Shown here piece after piece: positions 57,879-58,125 of a stretch of DNA of 58,125 nucleotides. The notes beneath the pieces were generated by a model, which saw only the letters and a list, made by a program, of their open reading frames with translations, did not search any database and was not told the origin of the DNA. Source of the stretch: Sphaerochaeta sp. UBA5849. GTDB taxonomy: Bacteria > Spirochaetota > Spirochaetia > Sphaerochaetales > Sphaerochaetaceae. How positions within the stretch are numbered: the stretch's first letter is position 1; every line of letters starts with the position of its first letter. The stretch covers positions 40,706 to 98,830 of the forward strand of contig DJGJ01000018.1 in NCBI GenBank assembly GCA_002432715.1. The letters run 5' to 3'. The position numbers and the translations under genes were made by a program.

Positions 57879-58125
57879 CAATTATAATTGAGAGCCATAG
57901 TTTCCGCTACGCTCGGTGATTTTGGTAAGCAAGCTTGATCAAAAGATACGTAGCAACAGAAGAGAAGAAATCAGAGACTTTCCTAACAGAGCCTTGGTTA
58001 TTGAGCCAAGGTTTTGTCTTTATTAGAAGGACTGCGAAGAGTCCTGAATATACCTAAACGGCCAGATATGGAGTAATAGATAAACCAGAGAGCTCCATAT
58101 CTCTAGCCCACATTCCTCACCCTAA
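57879..58125. other. Region after the integrase remnant, nothing recognised
   Basis: About 250 AT-rich bases to the window end. No gene, tRNA or clear copy of the tRNA-Arg 3' end (a possible att repeat) was seen. Confidence 0.4.

Overview
The window looks like chromosomal DNA of a free-living, fermentative spirochaete of the Sphaerochaeta type. This is inferred from gene content and protein style (tandem NDK-like protein, class-I-like superoxide reductase, histone H1-like mini-protein, acetate kinase, galactose genes, Pst/Pho genes, roughly 50% GC); no rRNA or other decisive marker is present. Genes are dense, occur on both strands, and many convergent pairs overlap at their 3' ends.

Layout. 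1-4.5 kb: the end of lon, a U32 protein, a secreted TPR-like protein, a glycosyltransferase and a histone H1-like protein. 4.6-9.9 kb, minus strand: cysS, an ECF sigma/anti-sigma pair, and valS. 10-14.2 kb: murB, a predicted outer-membrane protein (minus), ackA, and the response regulator phoB. 14.2-19.5 kb: an unknown divergent gene, then a four-gene block (yqeC, an XdhC-YqeB fusion, a cysteine desulfurase-like protein, a domain-swapped XdhC) that looks like the maturation set for selenium-dependent molybdenum hydroxylases. 19.5-27.4 kb: a FemAB-type transferase, the kinase phoR, and the pstS-pstC-pstA-pstB-phoU operon. 27.5-36.1 kb: superoxide reductase, nicotinamidase-like hydrolase, tandem NDK, DUF438/PAS protein, CPBP protease, esterase, GGDEF-EAL protein and AEC transporter. 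36-43.4 kb: polyferredoxin, decayed GPH symporter, PlsC, MFS transporter, two aldo/keto reductases flanking a degenerate ADP-ribosylglycohydrolase. 43.4-48.9 kb: RecQ helicase, a LacI-family regulator with its operator, galT, galK and a broken outer-membrane protein gene. 49-54.4 kb: thrC, thrA, rpmB, an unknown gene, nth and tRNA-Pro. 54.6-58.1 kb: remnants (IS1595 transposase, TctA, integrase) mixed with sodA, a hypothetical gene and tRNA-Arg.

Functional links. The strongest new signal is an 11-bp tandem repeat (TRTGAAWAAAC-like) in phase upstream of phoB, phoR and pstS, three sites split by a 7-kb unrelated block; it is a candidate Pho box tying the phosphate genes into one regulon. A second pattern is a group of genes without a ribosome-binding site whose sigma70-like promoter is placed so that transcription would begin at or one base from the start codon (yqeC, the AEC transporter, the gene at 53252, probably phoB and the gene ending at 14154), suggesting leaderless mRNAs. 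Several proteins have lost catalytic motifs while staying intact: the aspartokinase half of ThrA, the ADP-ribosylglycohydrolase, the GGDEF domain, and the N-terminal NDK domain. Poly-G tracts (G11 at 32850, G8 next to the start codon at 40154) are possible slippage switches. The right end is an integration and decay zone beside tRNA-Arg.
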